Positions 8,338 to 18,260 of a stretch of DNA of 51,328 bases are shown piece by piece. The stretch's first letter is position 1. Every line of letters begins with the position of its first letter. Under the pieces are notes generated by a model. It ran no database searches. It saw only the letters and a program-made list of their open reading frames with translations, and was not told the origin of the DNA. The position numbers and the translations under genes are program-made. Origin of the DNA: Schoenoplectus triqueter (Eukaryota; Streptophyta; Magnoliopsida; Poales; Cyperaceae); assembly GCA_964058805.1 (NCBI GenBank), contig CAXKVV010000719.1, forward strand, positions 1 to 51,328. Reading direction: 5' to 3'.

Positions 8338-10735
8338 GCATTAATACACACTGGTCCATTTGTGGGATTTATATTTCATAGGAACAAATTTTTCAAATCT
8401 ATTTCATTTACGAAATTTTCTATCTACAATTAATGTTTAGAAGAAGCATATATACCAATTAGTATTATAAAAACTTTACTTGAATAAAATCAGAAAGTAG
8501 GTGAATAAATTGAAAAAAAAAGTTTACAATCAAGTTTATTTGTTGAATTTTGTAAACGAGTGTCTTACCTGAGAGCGTTGATTGAAACTTCAGTTACTTA
8601 ATAGAAAGTTGCTCACCAATATATTTTTAAAGATTAATTATGTTTCAACTTTCATAAAACTTCAAGTGTATTGTATTTTTAAGTTGCTCACCAATATATC
8701 ACACCTCAAAAAACAAAAATACTCGAAAATGACAGTGATCATATACACACGAAGACACGTGTACATTAAAGATTTTAAAATACATAAATAATTTATTTAT
8801 TCTAATAAAATAAATAAATATCCATAAGTACATGTTACAATAAATAATAATATACAAATATCAAAAGTTTGCGAAAAAAATAATACAAACGGAACAGTGT
8901 TGTGAAGGTAACCAATAATTAAATATAAACTACGCAATAAATCTCATAAGAAATAAAAAAAAAATACAATCGACAGTGAGATCATGGACATCTTTTAGAG
9001 TCGATCCTCACAGTCTATCACCTAACTGCAAACCTAAACCCGACAATTATCATGGAATATAAATGATAAGTCACTCAGTATGATTTTAAATTCATCCATC
9101 AAGATATTACATATATCCAATCTTAGACTCAAAACCCATTTAATTTCATTTATAAAAAATATACTAATTATATGTATGTATGTATATGTGTATATATATG
9201 TATACTTAATGTTTATTTTTAAAGTATGTATATGTGATCTTTCATAGAGCATGCTGAAAAGCAACTTACAAAGCATTTCAATATGAACGTTTCACAAAGA
9301 GCAATATGGAAAATCACTATCCACATGGGGCAGAGTCAGGATTTAAATAGAGGGATCTAGTTGGCGGGATTCCATTGATAAATTTTATTTTTCATTAATA
9401 ATTTTTTTCATGTTTCCCATTAAATTTGATTTGGAACAAACTGGACAATCACAATTCCACATGAACTTAAATAAAACTCATCCAAGAACAAATTTAGATT
9501 ATATTATGAAAACTCATGTGATGAAACTACTTTTAGTTAATTAGTATAAGTGATTAGTTAATTAGTATAAGTGAACTGTGAACCGCATGACTTAAATTAT
9601 TAATGATTTTTGGGCAGTTAGAACCAATAATGAATCGAAGCATACCAGAACAAGTGCGAGAAATTGTTTCAAGCAATGATCAATTAGTCCAGAGGAGTTA
9701 TAATTAGATAGCATAATGGTTAAGCAAAATAACACTCAAGTTTAACAAATATGAATAATAATTATAATATAAAGATAGGTTCAGAAGATATCTAAATCAT
9801 CATAGGTTCAACTCAATAGTCAACGTATCAAATGTTGTAATTAATTGAATTTCAGAATTCAGATCAAATATTGTAGCACGTTAGTATAAGATGATTATTA
9901 CTTTTAATTTAATCAGCTTCAGTAATTAATAAGATCGATTTTTAAAATATTGTTTTATCTTTTTCAAATCAATATATTGCCGTAACAATATATAATAAAT
10001 AAGCCTAAGAATGCAATATGAAATCCGAGCTCTCATAATCTTATTTCATGACAATAGGTCAATTTTAGAAATTTCCTTTCAAATTAATCTCATCTCATTT
10101 CCAGCCCGTAAGTTTAAATCTAATTATATTCATTTTAGACTTCCAATCATTAGTCTTAACAGTATCTAATGTAAAACTATGCCACCATGTTGTTAATAAA
10201 TCCGAAAAACCTTCTTGATAAAGCTCACATTTTTCAAATCAAAATATATTAGATTTGAAAGGTCAAACTCAAGGCAGATAGGAGAATGATCGGAACAAGT
10301 CCTAGGAAAACTAAAAGAAACCGCAATAGAATAAATCTTTAGACTAAATACCTATCTTGAGATGCCAATTGTGTGCTTCTACCCTCTCGAGCCCAATTAA
10401 ACTGTCTATCTGGACATTTGAGATCATGTAATGCAAAAACATCTATGCAAGAGTTAAATTGTTGTGAATTTTTATGATCAAAAGAGGCACCCGATTTCTC
10501 CCATCTATTTATGATAGCATTAAAATCCCTCTATAGCTCATGTTCCACCCCAATTGAGTCATATATCAATAAGTTCAGCTTAAAATCATGTTTTTTTTAA
10601 ACGGTTGTAGATAGTTTGTTAGCTAGAAATTAGAATGTTTTTGTTTAGAGAATAATATTTTGTTACAGTACAACATTCTAGATTAAATTAGGCGATATAT
10701 AAAGGGAAGGGATCCCTTTGAGTCAAAAGACTATA
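8338..10735. other. Intergenic, no gene recognised
   Basis: AT-rich with no family-like ORF. It contains a 21-bp exact tandem duplication (9533-9574) and a copy (8566-8586) of the exon-end/donor sequence seen at 886-906. The region 9040-9290 is rich in atgtatatgt-type simple sequence. Confidence 0.4.
9533..9574. repeat. 21-bp tandem duplication, two exact copies
   Basis: The unit ttagttaattagtataagtga occurs twice back to back without mismatches. Confidence 0.9.
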
Positions 10736-10994
10736 CTCTCTCCCTCTCGCTTTCTTCATTCTTTCTAACTAATCCAAAGATTTCGTTTCTTCCTCCATCA
10801 TGTCAAAAATCTTAGTTAATGTACCTCCACTTATCAATGTTCAAGTTTCTTCAAAATTTCTTTCAGCGCGCACAACCAACACAAATCTTGATAATTTGAG
10901 CTCATACTTCAGCAATTACGTGCAGGACCAAGCCCTGCTTGGAGAGTTGATTCTTCATTTGAATTGCACTAACCTATTATTAACTCTTAATTGA
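10736..10994 (+). pseudogene. Truncated paralogue of the Copia-type Gag-like gene at 4861
   Basis: The leader (CT-rich, tttcttcattctttctaacta) and the first 19 codons match the gene at 4861. The frame then jumps directly to the segment equivalent to residue 55 (FLSAR…NYVQDQALLGE), which is an in-frame loss of 35 codons (105 bp). After about 30 further related codons the similarity ends and the ORF closes at 10994. The remaining Gag core is absent, so it cannot make the full domain. It is a decayed duplicate that kept the untranslated leader. Confidence 0.72.
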
Positions 10995-11539
10995 AATGTT
11001 CGTAGCAGACTAGTATTAGCTTGAATATAATTTTTCCAGAAAAGAAAGAGCTAGTACCATTTGTTAGAATGAAAATACATATTATCATCATGTATAAAGT
11101 AAGACAAAACTTTATGTGTTAAACTTTATATCTTTGAATTTTATATATGCGTGGTTAATAATCAATTTTACTCCATTTTTATGTGTAAATTTCTAGAAAT
11201 TGATTTTTTTTTCTAATATCTCATTATGATATTCAGAAATATGTATATAAAAAATTAATGATATTATTAATAAGTGCTTCTTCAGAATTTTCATGATATT
11301 CATCTTTCATATATGGCAAACTATAGTTGATATTTTTCATAAAATGTAAGACATATAAAATATAGATTAAATAAAATATGCATGATAGATCATGCAAAAC
11401 TCTTCTTCTTTTCATTTTCTCTCTTTTCACATACAAAACTTCTTCTGATGTTGAAATTCAATAATAAATTTAAAATATATTTGTGTATTAGATTCTAAAA
11501 ATACATAAATACACTTGAAAGTAATTCCCTTCCTATAAA
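10995..11539. other. Intergenic, no gene recognised
   Basis: AT-rich, with no structure beyond short A/T runs. Confidence 0.4.
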
Positions 11540-11679
11540 GGTACTATTATTATTTTAGAGCTGATTTTTAAAAATCTAAAATAAAAACTTTAAAACATCT
11601 AAAAATGAAAAAAATATATCCCCAATATTTTATATGATGATAAATCAAAATTTTGAATATATATATATATATATATATT
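11540..11679. repeat. Half of a foldback element ending in (TA)n
   Basis: 11540-11655 aligns by eye with the right half of the foldback element at 13427-13832 (shared ttattattttag…ctgatttttaaaaat and ccacaatattt/ccccaatattt blocks). Its partner arm is absent. It abuts a (TA)n tract (11657-11679) that in turn abuts the next full element. Confidence 0.55.
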
Positions 11680-12069
11680 GAGGTTATGGTGCTTCACAAA
11701 GTACAAAATCTTTTATACTTTTTATCCATATCTCGAATTTAAAAGTTCAAACGGCCAATCCAAACTGTTTAACATGATCTTCATATTAAAATATCTTTGA
11801 AGATCAAATTTTACATTTTCTTAAATTTTTGCTATTTTTAGATGGGTGGAAAATCACTACTAGTATTTGATGATACAGAAATCGTTAGACCAATAAATTT
11901 TATATTAATCTAAAAATAGAAAAAAAAATTCAAAAAAAATATAATTATATCTCCAAGGATATTTCAATACGAAGATCATGTTCAACGTTTGGATCGGTTG
12001 CTTGGACTTTCGAATTCGAGATACAGACGTAAAGCACAAGCGATTTTGTACTTCACCAAGTACCATAAC

Positions 12070-12072
<3 letters not shown>
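11680..12072. repeat. Foldback element (FB3)
   Basis: Starts gaggttatggtgcttcacaa, directly after (TA)n. It ends with the reverse complement gaggttatggtacttggtga, directly before (CT)n/(TA)n. Arms of roughly 150-180 bp pair imperfectly around a centre near 11875. Internal landmarks tgttcaac…gaagatcatg and aaatatccttggagat recur in FB4. No ORF. Confidence 0.82.
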
Positions 12073-12135
<63 letters not shown>

Positions 12136-12214
12136 CTATATCTATATCTATATCTCTATATCTATAGATATAGATATATATATATATATATAGATATATA
12201 TATATATATAGATA

Positions 12215-12245
<31 letters not shown>

Positions 12246-12282
12246 ATATATACATATATATATATATAGAGAGAGAGAGAGT
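12070..12282. repeat. Compound (CT)n-(TA)n-(GATA)n-(GA)n microsatellite
   Basis: Continuous simple sequence linking FB3 and FB4. It runs from CT through TA and TATC/GATA to TA and GA, so the tract is itself close to an inverted repeat. ORFs here encode only Tyr/Ile repeats and are not genes. Confidence 0.95.
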
Positions 12283-12676
12283 GAGGTTATGGTATTTCGT
12301 AAAGTACAAAACCTTTCATGATTCGCGTCCATATCTCGAATTTGAAAGTTCAAACGACCAATCCAAACCATTGAACATGATCTTCATATTGAAATATCCT
12401 TGGAGATCAAATTTTATATTTTTTTTGAATTTTTTTGCTATTTTTTAAATGGGTACAAAGTTTGCTGATCTAATGATTTCTGCACCATCAAAAACTAGCG
12501 ATTTTGTACCCATCTAAAAAATAGCAAAAAATTCAAAAAAATATAAATTTGATCTCCAAGGATATTTCAATAAGAAGATCATGTTCAACGATTTGGATCG
12601 GCCGTTTGAGCTTTCAAATTCGAGATACGGATGCGAAGCACGGGAGATTTTGTGCTGCGCGAAGCACCATAGCCTC
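12283..12676. repeat. Foldback element (FB4)
   Basis: Left end gaggttatggtatttcgta and right end, read backwards, gaggctatggtgcttcgcg. The arms of about 180 bp meet near 12475, with mirrored gggtacaaa…/…tttgtaccc at the centre. It is clearly related to FB3 in the same orientation. Flanked by GA-containing simple sequence on both sides (CT/TA/GA at 12672-12712 on the right). Confidence 0.82.
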
Positions 12677-12713
12677 TCTCTCTATATATATATATAGAGA
12701 GAGAGAGAGAAAG

Positions 12714-13146
12714 AGGGGGGCGGATTCATGTGATTCGAGGGGTGCTGCCCCCTCCTGGATTTTGAAAAAAAGTTTTTTTTCGGTATTATTTTCAGTAATT
12801 TGCCCCTTTTGAAATTTTTTTTTGTCTCCGCTGGATTCACCGATTATTTTTATTGAGAAAAACAATTAATATCATGCATAATGAAACAATTATGCACAGA
12901 TATCAAAATATAAAGTTTCATAGACGAAAATTTTCTTCATCAACTTGATTATCTATTACTTTGAGCTTTATTTTGTTGTTATTTTTAATATATAAAATGT
13001 TATTATTTTAATAATTTTTTTATTAGGTAAGAATATATATTAAATTATTAATTTTATTTAGTATCCGATTAGTTAATGGGTTTGAACCCGATAAACTATT
13101 ACAATCCAATAATTACCCCCTGACCAAAATCCTGCATCTGCCCCTA
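12714..13146. repeat. hAT-like non-autonomous element
   Basis: The left terminus GGGGCGGATTCA and the reverse of the right terminus (AGGGGCAGATGCA) form a short imperfect TIR. The left subterminal sequence is GC-rich (ggtgctgccccctcctgg) and the interior is AT-rich, without an ORF. Plant hAT-type MITEs with AGGGGCGGAT-like ends are common. The flanking GA repeats hide any target-site duplication. Confidence 0.5.
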
Positions 13147-13156
13147 AAGAGAGAGA

Positions 13157-13387
13157 GTCTGGCTACAGTGCTTCCACAAGCATTTCGAGCCGAAACGCTT
13201 ACGGCTCAAATTTTTAAATTTTGTGCCCGAAATTTCATTTTAAATAACTTAAAATATTCTTCATATCATGATTTTATAGATTATTAGTTTTTATCATGTT
13301 TGGAGTTATTTTAAAAGATGACTCTGAAAATAATTAAAAATATAAATTTGTATATGTCAAATTTTTATGCAAGATCCGTAGCCAGAC

Positions 13388-13388
<1 letters not shown>
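13157..13388. repeat. MITE-like element (FB5) with 11-bp perfect TIR
   Basis: Terminal AGTCTGGCTAC at 13157-13167 and its exact reverse complement at 13378-13388. The left flank is (GA)n and the right flank (TA)n then (GA)n. Its subterminal phrase (catttcgagccgaaacgcttacggctc) resembles that of FB6. Confidence 0.75.
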
Positions 13389-13426
<38 letters not shown>

Positions 13427-13428
<2 letters not shown>

Positions 13429-13832
13429 TTAGACTATTGTGAAAACATTTGCATTTCGAGCCCAAATACGTACGGCTCAAAATTTATCATAACACGTCTG
13501 AAATTCAAAATTATCATTCTCATTAAATTCTTCATATCAAAATATTGAGGAATACTAAAATTTGGGGTATTTTAAATTTTCTAAGTATTTATTTTGGATT
13601 TTTCAAAATTAGCAACAACAATTCAATATTTTATTATTATTTTAGTACTGATTTTTAAAAATCCAAAACAAATACTTAGAAAACTCGAAATACTCTAAAT
13701 TTTTGTATCCACAATATTTTAATATGAAAAATTTAATGAGAATGATAATTTTAAATTTTGAACGTATTATGATAAAATTTGAGCCATATGCACTTGGGTT
13801 CGAAATACAAACGTTTTCACAATAGTGTAACT
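13427..13832. repeat. Foldback element (FB6)
   Basis: Left arm from agttagactattgtgaaaac and right arm ending in its near reverse complement (gttttcacaatagtgtaact). The arms are about 190 bp with a centre near 13625. It is separated from FB5 only by (TA)n(GA)n (13388-13427) and followed by a short (TA)n. Confidence 0.82.
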
Positions 13833-14776
13833 CTATATATATTTGCCTCTAAACATTTTTGCTATTTTTTGTTTTGCATGTCATTACATAAAAAAAATTG
13901 TTTCTCTTTCACTTGTTTTTGGGTAACTAAAGAGCTCCTTTTCATTAATATTTCACTGGCCAATTCCAACAAAAGAAATTAAGAGATAAACTTAATTTAT
14001 GTTTCATCTAAAAGGAAACAATTTGGATGAAATCCAATACAAACTGAAGAACTTGATTAAAAAAAAAGGACCATAAAGAACAGTTGTTTCTCTGCTTTGA
14101 TGACCAGTCAACGGAATGTTTTTGGGCTATATACACAAATATTGCCAAAATATGTGAGTTGCAGATAAAAAAATGGTTGCCAATTAAAAGTCGGATTTCC
14201 AAATTTTCAGAATTTCAGTGTAGAAATATAGTATGTTAGCAAAAGGGAGTTCAGTCCAAACTCCAAATGGTGCGATATAATTATTTTATTGTTTTTTTTT
14301 TCTGGCTCTTTTGTCTTTTGATTAGTTTAAACGTGGCATTTTGCTGTCCTATTGTCGTTGTTAGCACTTACCACTTACCAGAAGACAGACCCAGATAACT
14401 TTGCCAGTCGGAAAAATATTGGTCTACTGGCCCACATTGCTTCTGTATGCAGCACAAGTAACGTGCAAATTATGTAGACCAACCAAGTGGTACCATTACT
14501 CACAATTAATTTATTCCGACATTCAAATTAGTTACAAATGCAATTAGTTTTGATGGGACAAGGTTGTAGAACTATATATAAAAAATATAAAAGTTACATT
14601 CTTCTATAGCTTATACTTGATGTACCTATTACTCTACATACATCAAATTGACATCAATGAGATAATATGGTCTGAAAAAGAAAACCAAAAAGAAAAGAAT
14701 GAAACACGCTACACGAAATGTCATGTTACTCGAGGGCATATATGCAAAATGGGATACTGTACCGTCCTATACAACA
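13833..14776. other. Intergenic, 3' of the phospholipase gene
   Basis: No gene recognised. The part next to 14777 should hold the 3' UTR and polyadenylation region of the minus-strand phospholipase gene. Confidence 0.4.
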
Positions 14777-16380
14777 TTATGGATTTGTGTTCCTTGAGGT
14801 GAGAGAAGGTCTCATATTAACAATGGCCGATTCATGAGCTCCTAATCTGATGGCCTCTTTGCTTGCTTGGAAGTATCTAGAAACAGCCCGCTTTATATAT
14901 GCATCGGCCTCTTTTACGGAAAATTTCTTTTGTGTCTCTGTAAAACTGCTCAGGAAATAGTCTCCATTTAAGACTGATGCGAGCTCAACCAGCTCTGCTT
15001 GAAATTCAGAAAGCCAGCTGTTTTCGTTTGATTGGTTGGTTCTTAGAGGCACCACATCTGGTAGCACAGCTGCAATATAGTGTCCCCATTTTATATAAGT
15101 CAGGCAGCGAGAGCATCTATGTATAATATCAAGCTCCTGTTAATTTGGTACATTGTTGGTCTAGAACCCATCAATTTCTGGTTATTAATTGACCAATAAA
15201 GGTACTTTGAACATAGTTAAATAAACAGCATGAAATAAAAATAATAACTAACAAAACATTGAGAACTAAGACATTACCTGGACAGTCAGTCCGTGGGGAG
15301 GTCAAGTCAGAGAAAAGTTGATCGAAGGTTCCTGCCCAAGCATCTCTTTTGGTCAAATAGTCTGAGGAGAGATTATACAGCTTCTTAATAGTTGCTGGTA
15401 TGGACGAGTGCTCGTACTCTGAGGTCGGTGTCGGCCCATTTGGTTTACTTACAACTGTATTGTTACAATTAAAAAAAATTAATGCATTAAACCATTTGAA
15501 GACCAGAATTTAATGCTCTTGTGGCATCTAATATTGATTACAATCAGTTAAACTATTGAGCTATTTACTGTATCAGTCATGAAAGTTACCAATATTACTT
15601 CTGAATTCATGGATTAGGACTATCCATCATGGAACAGTATCTGGCTTTCTGATATACTTAGATGACATCATGACAGGGTCTATTTGTCAATTACCTGTTC
15701 CCTTCTTGATCCAAGGAGAAATCATGATGGTCGGAATTCTCACTCCCAATCTGTCAAATTTGAAGAAAAATGGTTCTGGACCCGTTAGTCCATCAGGATT
15801 GGGGACGCCCGTATAAGGTGTTGCCACATGGTCGTAGAATCCCCCATGCTCATCATATGTAATAATCAACAATGTCTCGTTCCACTGGGGTCCACTTCTC
15901 AGTGTCTCATATACCTCTTTGACTAGCCTCTGACCATTCGCCACATCATGGGCAGGATGATCATCGTCAGCAGGAAATCCAATAAGGTCAAAATATCTAG
16001 CAACAGATTAATAATCTGCTCAGCTGGAACACTTAACTATTGTTCTATTAGAACAGAAACTTTACTGAGGTCATGACTAGCATATTGTAACAAATTCAAT
16101 GTTGCTAAAAATTAACAACACTATGACTATATATCTAGTCAAACAAAATTATTGCCTCGGAATTTTGTTTCCTGCTGATTTAGCCAAAGCATTTCAACAC
16201 CAATTTATGCCAAATAATTAACCAAAAATCAAAGTGCACTTTGTTTCAGTTCAATACTGGTTACCCATTAGGTAAGTGTCAACAGTACATCAAAATCATC
16301 CTTTTCCACCAACAATTATCTGTTGTCTGCAAGTACTTGGCTGCCATTCGTGAATTATATAATGCAAAGACTAACTGCAA

Positions 16381-16429
<49 letters not shown>

Positions 16430-18146
16430 TACCATCTGTCATTGGAAATACCTTGGCTCAATCACACTCAGACTTGGCAACTTCCCTCTTTTGACATGGT
16501 CTTTGAATTTCTCATATAAGTGGAATTTAGAGATGTACTTGAGCTTGCGTAAGTTGCGGTAAAAAAGTGTTGTGGGAATATTCCTGAAGTAGACAGAGAA
16601 GTCGAGGCCATTCTCTATGAGAGAATCAAAGATGGTCTTTTGTGGATATCTGCAAAAGAATAAGACCAAGTAATAATTTCTATCAGTATTCAGCACACAA
16701 ATATTTCCAAACAAAAGATATACATAAGCACACTATAAGCAATCTATTATGCATCTCATAAACCAAATATAATGGCTGGTATCTTTCTTTCAATGGCAAT
16801 CTTTATCAGGGGTCAAAACATTAGTTACTAACATTATGTCTATATAAGTTCCAATCCAAAAAGAGTTTACTACCACCAGGTGCCAGCATTTTTTTGTGGT
16901 CTAAATGCCATGAAGGCTACATGCAAGAACTGGTACATGTCATATGCCAAGCCAAACTACTAATCACTGAATTCATATGATTTCAGATTTTGTGTTTTCA
17001 TTGCCTGCAGTTCTATTACCTTGAAATTTAGTACAGTGAGAATTCTAGTTAAAATTACCCACGAATGAGATTCCATTTGTCATTGCCAATAGAACCATGA
17101 GAGGTTGCAGAATAGACAAAGAGACGGTTGGGCTGTGTGGGGCCTGGTATAGAGGAGAACCACCTGTCAAATACTGCAAATTCTTGTACAAGAGAAGCAA
17201 ATATGGGTATATTTTGTGGGTTGAAGCCTGACATGACTGTGCCCATTAAGTCATTTGAGATGCTCATGGCTTGTTGCACGAAGCCCGACATAGAGGGCAC
17301 CCGGCCAGATGCAAAAACCTACATGTTGAAATTGAAAAGAACAGAAATAAGTCATGAAACACTGAAAGCAACCAAAATTAACATTGCAATTCAATTAGGT
17401 ACTAAATGTCCTATTATATAACTTGAGGATTTTTGGGAGTTAGGCTGCTCAACAGAATACCGCATTGATAATGTGCTAGTCATATCTTTTCAATGTATAA
17501 AATAACTGATTCTTCTTTCTTTCGTTATTTTCGTTTTTAACAATAAATCATTAATTGTAAATGCAATTGACAGACTTAAGTCAAATTAAGGCATGGAGAC
17601 TGAGTTCAATAAATATCAACTAATGAAAGCAAGTGGCCAATCACAAATTATTGGTGAATGTGATTTGAAGTTGGCAGAATTAGAACTAATTTCCTTCTTT
17701 GGAGCATTTTATACAGGGAGAACTTGGTGCTAATTAAGGACCACTGTAATTTATAATAGAACATAAAATTCAGATGCATTTTACTTGCAATCATACAAGA
17801 TAAAAAGGCAAAAATCTAAATCAGGTGTACGGGCACATGCCTGTTGCAAGACATCCTCGAAGGAGTGACCCGGATCCGAGTTTATGTAAGCGGCATCCTC
17901 TGAGACGCACACAAAATGCGGGTTCGGGTCCTTGGTAGAGTTCGGGTTGCACTCGTCACCCGTTAACCCGTCAATTGCAGGGTTCACCGACCGCTTCATC
18001 CAACCAAGCATGTGGTCGAAGGAGCGGTTTTCCAGTACCAACACCACGATTGCCTTAATGGGTTGCTTTGCGCCATGGATTGAAACAGCGGAAATGGCAA
18101 GGATGAGAAAGAGAAGTGAGAGATTGAAGTACTTGGTTGCTCGCAT
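14777..18146 (-). CDS. Non-specific phospholipase C (NPC family), six exons
   Basis: Exons on the minus strand: 18146-17841, 17318-17059, 16649-16452, 15996-15695, 15454-15278 and 15069-14777. They total 1536 nt, giving 511 residues, normal for plant NPCs. NPCs hydrolyse membrane phospholipids to diacylglycerol. Residues 1-25 are a signal peptide ending near SIHGA. The phosphoesterase domain (PF04185 type) shows ENRSFDH at 39-45, DDDHPAHD at 265-272 and TYDEHGG at 301-307, with FAVFDRWF and TQPNR in exon 2. The exon 5 segment [10 protein letters not shown] and the C-terminal MRPSLTSR are also family-typical. An in-frame ATG 14 codons upstream (18188) is less likely because 18146 starts the signal peptide directly. 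Intron 1 appears to be GC-AG; the other four are GT-AG. A GA repeat (18190-18207) precedes the gene. It resembles the secreted NPC1/2/6 group more than the others, but I do not assign a paralogue. Confidence 0.93.
16384..16426. repeat. (TA)n microsatellite inside NPC intron 3
   Basis: About 20 TA units lying 26 bp past the exon 3 donor, on the intron side. Confidence 0.95.
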
Positions 18147-18188
18147 TCTCCCTCTCTGTATCAATTTGGTCGCTAGGAGAAGGGGCAA

Positions 18189-18260
18189 AAGGAGAGAGAG
18201 AGAGAGCTAGGCTAGTGGGAGTGTGGGACTGAGGAAGAGGGGAGTACAGTGAGGTCACTT
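18189..18260 (-). promoter_or_regulatory. 5' leader/promoter-proximal region of the NPC gene
   Basis: Read on the minus strand this is pyrimidine-rich with a (CT)n run (18190-18207), as in many plant 5' UTRs. No TATA box could be assigned with confidence. Confidence 0.35.

Noticed and set aside
4861..10994. Integrated pararetrovirus or other viral sequence
   Set aside because: The Gag-like proteins match plant Copia/Ty3 patterns; no movement protein, coat protein or viral polymerase signature was seen anywhere in the window.
11978..12371. ORFs of 69-110 codons on both strands encoding Tyr/Ile/Ser strings
   Set aside because: They are translations of the (TA)n/(CT)n/(GATA)n microsatellite and foldback arms, not genes.
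14777..18188. Start of the phospholipase at 18188 instead of 18146
   Set aside because: The extra 14 residues (MPLLLATKLIQRGR) would place charged residues before the signal peptide. The internal Met gives a normal signal sequence. Not excluded.
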